From IMG/VR virus record IMGVR_UViG_3300035190_000244, positions 1 to 33,222 of that record: a stretch of DNA of 33,222 nt; one strand, written 5' to 3'. The position numbers and the translations under genes are program-made. Shown piece after piece: positions 30,701 to 33,222 of this stretch (the stretch's first letter is position 1; each line of letters opens with the position of its first letter). The notes beneath the pieces are model-generated. The model made no database searches. It was not told the DNA's origin and worked only from the letters and a program-made list of their open reading frames with translations. Source of the stretch: a virus.

Positions 30701-33222
30701 AATAACTTGCTTCAACATATCAGGATGAAGCATAAGGAACCCTTGATTCAAGCCGTCAATAGTTCTAAAGATTTCTGTTGAACCATCCTCTAACCACGGT
30801 GCAGGATAAGACCTTCCAATTGCATCCATAGACCATTTATGAATACCATCAGACCAGCCCGACCATTTGGTAACAGCATCTATCCATTCTTCTGGGGCAC
30901 CTACTTTACGCAAGGAAGGACCAACCATAGTTCTCATCCATTGGTTTGCCAAATCAAAACGTGCGCCAGCACCTTCTTTAGTTACTGCACGAATAGCCTC
31001 AGCAAGCATCAAATGACGGTCAGCAGTAGGTACCTTCATAACAATCATCAGATTGTTCATATCTTTGATAGAAGCCATAGGGTCATCAAAAGCAAAGAAT
31101 GTAGAACCAGGCATAGTTGCAAACTGTCGTGTCTTGCCTGAAACCTTATTGGCTATCATTGCGCCTGTTTGATTAATCCATTGGCTTTGCATACCAGGAA
31201 CATTAAAAGTGAAATACATTGGGTCGGCACTCAAAACACCGTCAACCATAACTTTATGGACAGCGTTCAAATCTGGTGTAGCACCAGTTAGACGTGCAGC
31301 ATCAACAATGTCTTGTATGGCTTGGGCAGCACCAATAGGAATGTTGCCAAGAAACGCATCGTAAAGTTGACCGACATTATCAAATGAAGCAAGTTTAGAA
31401 AGAGCAGCCCGACCTGCTCTTGTGTGAGGCATAGCCTGAATAGCCATAGCGTTTATTCGTATACCCCCACTAGGGGTGATTACTATTCCCAGTGCTTCCA
31501 CAATAGCATCAATCACAGTATTCTTCATACTGGCTAGAATTGGAGGGTAAGAGTCCATTGCTTCCAGCACGTTTCTATTGATAATAGAATCTGCTTCTTG
31601 TTGAGCGTATGCTTGAACTTCTGGAGGAAGCACAGTTCCTTTAGGTAAATAACCACCAAAATCAGACAAGTTTTCTACAGGTACGTTTTCTGCACCCCTT
31701 ATCCAAGAACTTGTAGAAACATCATAAATTGGTTCGTCAACATATGGAATTATTGTTGACAGTCCAACAGATTCACGTTTGGTTTTCCAAGCATCCCGTA
31801 CAATATCTGCTACTGCATTAGTAAAGATGAGTTTAGTGGTCTGAATGTCAGTACCAAATTCTCTTGACAATGTTCTATACATTTCATCAATTGGCTCTGT
31901 AATGGCAGTAACTTTTTCTGATTGAGCAACACCACCATAACCTTCAATTGCCAAACGCTCGGCAGCAAGTTTGGCACCTACAGTTTCAGCAGCAGCACCT
32001 TCCAAAAGTTGTGTTGTTCCAGTACGCCCAAGATTCAACCCTTTCATAATTCCCCGAACAGGGTCAAAATACATTGACGGGTCAGTACCTAAATCAAAAG
32101 TTAAGTCAACTAAGCCAGACAAAAATTGTGCAGCATACCCATTACGGTCAATCAATCCAGCCTGAATAAAAGGTTCTTGAACTGAACGACCAGCAGACCA
32201 AGTTTTTCCTGCAATTTTTGGTAAACCAGCATCGTGTTGCCTACGTGCTTCTTCCATTGTTGGACCTTCAGGGAAAAATCCTGCGCCTAAATCAAGATTT
32301 TTATTTGGGTCTAAACCACGTTTGATGATTTGGGTAATGATGTTTCCTTGAATAACTGTTTTGTAATAGTTATCTAAATCTCCACCTTCGGGGTCACGTG
32401 CGCCCCATAAATAGTTAGCCCATTGAAGTGGACCTACACCAGGGGTTTGTTGTGTTGACAAAGCAAATTCAATGTTTGAACCAGTAAATTGCGCTGCACC
32501 AGTAAGTGCTGTCGTAGCAGTTTTACTTGCAGCCCTAAGACCTGTACCTATTTGTGTTAGGTCTAGTCGCAATGGAATGTTTACTCCACCAGCCTCTACT
32601 CCACCAGCAGGACCAACGTGGTCTGGTGTCATCATCCCAATAGTTTTAAACGGCAAAGAAGCAACCCATCCTAAAGGGGAAAGTTCGTCTTTGAACGCCA
32701 TAAGGTCACGCATAAAACCAGTTGGTTCTGAAGCGTTTATCATTGCAGCGTTTTGTGTTTCCATTGCATTTGTAAGTTTTGCAAACGTAGGGAATTTTTT
32801 ATCAATCAAACTTTTATGACCAGCAGGGAATTTAGGGTCAGCAATGACTGGTCCTTCTTCATTGTCTACGTTTCCACCTCTGACTAATTCACCTTTTTTA
32901 TTTACTAAAACCATTGTTGGTCTGAACTTTTCAGTCAATGCAGCATACTGTTCAGGTTTTTGCATATAAAACTTAATAAGTTGAGGCTCAGTAAGATTCA
33001 ATAAATCATCAGGTGTTTTGATTTCTGGAATAGACAGATTTCTCCAGTTGACACCTTGCTCGTTTGTAGGGTCTACAACTTCCCACCATTTAGGTTTATG
33101 CCCAGGCATAACCATAAAATCTTCTGGTTTCATTTTGAGAATATCAAGCAATGTTTTGCCTTCGGTGCCGTCACGATGAACTCGGTAACTACCGTGGCTT
33201 CCACCAGCAGGAGAAGGAACAA
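27713..33222 (-). CDS. Giant virion protein, partial at the window edge
   Basis: At least 1835 residues; the frame is open to the right edge with no stop, so the true start is beyond 33222. The TTG at 33151 and ATG at 33133 are internal possibilities, but the residues before them (SPAGGSHGSYRVHRDGTEG) look like coding sequence. The protein is helical with Ala- and Gly-rich stretches, for example LDLTQIGTGLRAASKTATT, AADSIINRNVLEAMDSYP-type helices, and LGLTPEQAKNNPGFQSVM at the end. No catalytic motif is visible in this part. Size and position before the M15-type peptidase fit an ejected internal virion protein of a short-tailed phage. Enzyme domains may lie in the missing N-terminus. Confidence 0.75.
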   Translation of the reverse strand, partial: VPSPAGGSHGSYRVHRDGTEGKTLLDILKMKPEDFMVMPGHKPKWWEVVDPTNEQGVNWRNLSIPEIKTPDDLLNLTEPQLIKFYMQKPEQYAALTEKFRPTMVLVNKKGELVRGGNVDNEEGPVIADPKFPAGHKSLIDKKFPTFAKLTNAMETQNAAMINASEPTGFMRDLMAFKDELSPLGWVASLPFKTIGMMTPDHVGPAGGVEAGGVNIPLRLDLTQIGTGLRAASKTATTALTGAAQFTGSNIEFALSTQQTPGVGPLQWANYLWGARDPEGGDLDNYYKTVIQGNIITQIIKRGLDPNKNLDLGAGFFPEGPTMEEARRQHDAGLPKIAGKTWSAGRSVQEPFIQAGLIDRNGYAAQFLSGLVDLTFDLGTDPSMYFDPVRGIMKGLNLGRTGTTQLLEGAAAETVGAKLAAERLAIEGYGGVAQSEKVTAITEPIDEMYRTLSREFGTDIQTTKLIFTNAVADIVRDAWKTKRESVGLSTIIPYVDEPIYDVSTSSWIRGAENVPVENLSDFGGYLPKGTVLPPEVQAYAQQEADSIINRNVLEAMDSYPPILASMKNTVIDAIVEALGIVITPSGGIRINAMAIQAMPHTRAGRAALSKLASFDNVGQLYDAFLGNIPIGAAQAIQDIVDAARLTGATPDLNAVHKVMVDGVLSADPMYFTFNVPGMQSQWINQTGAMIANKVSGKTRQFATMPGSTFFAFDDPMASIKDMNNLMIVMKVPTADRHLMLAEAIRAVTKEGAGARFDLANQWMRTMVGPSLRKVGAPEEWIDAVTKWSGWSDGIHKWSMDAIGRSYPAPWLEDGSTEIFRTIDGLNQGFLMLHPDMLKQVIRETTNLWEAFKPIRGNAVVETLLSPKLIKQLDKIQGRVLKPLALGAPLPIRMATRIVPDELLRVAVTGNLSPESLHMLGTFGHVNYTTHGVAIRTAKEITKMVPLIDELDFLQAKVSAALAAGDIKTAGKYQGYIDKIVDEYGTKAEIQSQIDVFNQRINTVLPGSNRTVAENVEGLMADERTDPRVLHYERSNLTQHASATDEPAKWIDATGQDIVKMNASPEYPPIAEAMLGGPTEIAKLADRFLNGDLQPLLEKFIKSTGKRNASWDWTDIDNVEKWVQSRILDIETRTVKDFDAIEAVSTGTINGVPISLDNTWDVYKPSPELRQHVADNLHTNPDRPEFAPFHATEATKVAEERSKLMTKGFDIYRDASAKFARNPYTQYHKWQTIIEMMPIMDPAEAKKMVDAIDKSDAPKWLKERLVDALPDAAGTATRNQVELLGEMAGQQKMTELLYDSRKKSYFGYRHSLQFGFFDAWKEQWAVWTRQLAQQPTVLYKAGLAQQALENTPVPEFAGGMPGQNILFTDPDTGKQAVTVPFSRQFMKLIGLEGNESIPTKNLTLLGQAVPGAFGIGGIIWDSILPTTESFSAVRNALFPFGDPKMKSDLADYFLPAWAQGFGVASTQLAKGIPGVNKLPGIDNIQQLFSSEQNDVIRSTALNAVLTNLASQKGNVPITDEERTSLLEEAQTKTNLLLIWKSVFKIFSPGASITKYYEKLGPEYVTQGQVLNDLRNMTNTPDKSYGAGVAEFLNKYGPSAWVYLAGSSESYPGLQPTKEFGEWAKSNGGLVNKYPLVGAFLGPQDGVFSPGVYTQQRNLGQRSPRPAAVKQDIALNNLAWSVYNTYKDNLVAQGVALGLTPEQAKNNPGFQSVMKQKADELKGFYPMWNPSATAGLNEVEWVNQKRQIERMVKDPKVVSLPAGQALKEYWDFRTDFVAQAKVLNPAMANDAWRNAVASAGMRQKLTNKGEGLVAQYPEFKGLWERILSSEFLPPELEQ

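Overview
The window is an internal, gene-dense piece of a double-stranded DNA tailed phage (or prophage) of an actinobacterium. Evidence for a phage is an N4-gp56-like capsid protein, scaffold-like protein, tail fibres, endolysin, SSB and recombination genes. Evidence for an actinobacterial host is a WhiB-type regulator, an Rpf-like secreted protein and long Thr-rich linkers in two proteins. Such Thr-rich linkers are frequent in aquatic Acidimicrobiia, so that class is a reasonable but unproven host guess. Terminase, portal, DNA polymerase and an integrase are not visible and presumably lie outside the window. A temperate lifestyle is neither supported nor excluded.

Layout. Positions 1-1618 hold a plus-strand run of seven small overlapping genes of unknown function. 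They converge at about 1620-1675 with a minus-strand block that occupies the rest of the window, read from right to left. From the right edge the minus strand encodes a giant virion protein (27713 to beyond the window), a large protein with an M15-type peptidase motif and Thr-rich linker (25835-27712), two probable internal virion proteins, a scaffold-like protein and the capsid protein followed by an intrinsic terminator (22294-22323). Then comes a tail and receptor module (11904-22280) with a BppU-like protein, a collagen-like fibre, a glycine-rich fibre, a tail-collar fibre with six His-x-His pairs, an adaptor-like protein, a beta-rich protein and two glycosyltransferases. A lysis region follows (9343-11894) with an M15-type endolysin, several very small membrane proteins and a surface-type Thr-rich protein.

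Positions 5350-9330 hold a recombination module: YqaJ-type exonuclease, putative single-strand annealing protein, RHH protein, two further PD-(D/E)XK-like proteins and a chain of tiny, mostly Cys-rich genes linked by ATGA or TGATG overlaps. Positions 1675-5286 hold an Rpf-like secreted protein, a PP-loop (PAPS-reductase-like) enzyme, a small Cys protein, a YhhQ-type queuosine-precursor transporter, a small DpdA-like transglycosylase, SSB, two small genes and WhiB.

The most interesting system is the 2725-4834 cassette. A DpdA-like base-exchange enzyme sits directly downstream of a transporter for 7-deazaguanine precursors and a PP-loop enzyme, with no preQ0 biosynthesis gene in the window. This suggests a salvage-based 7-deazaguanine nucleic-acid modification route. 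Several genes below 60 codons are described here for the first time from reading frames and overlaps: 732-908, 6287-6367, 6550-6714, 9211-9330, 9718-9837 and an 8-codon minigene at 15969-15995.
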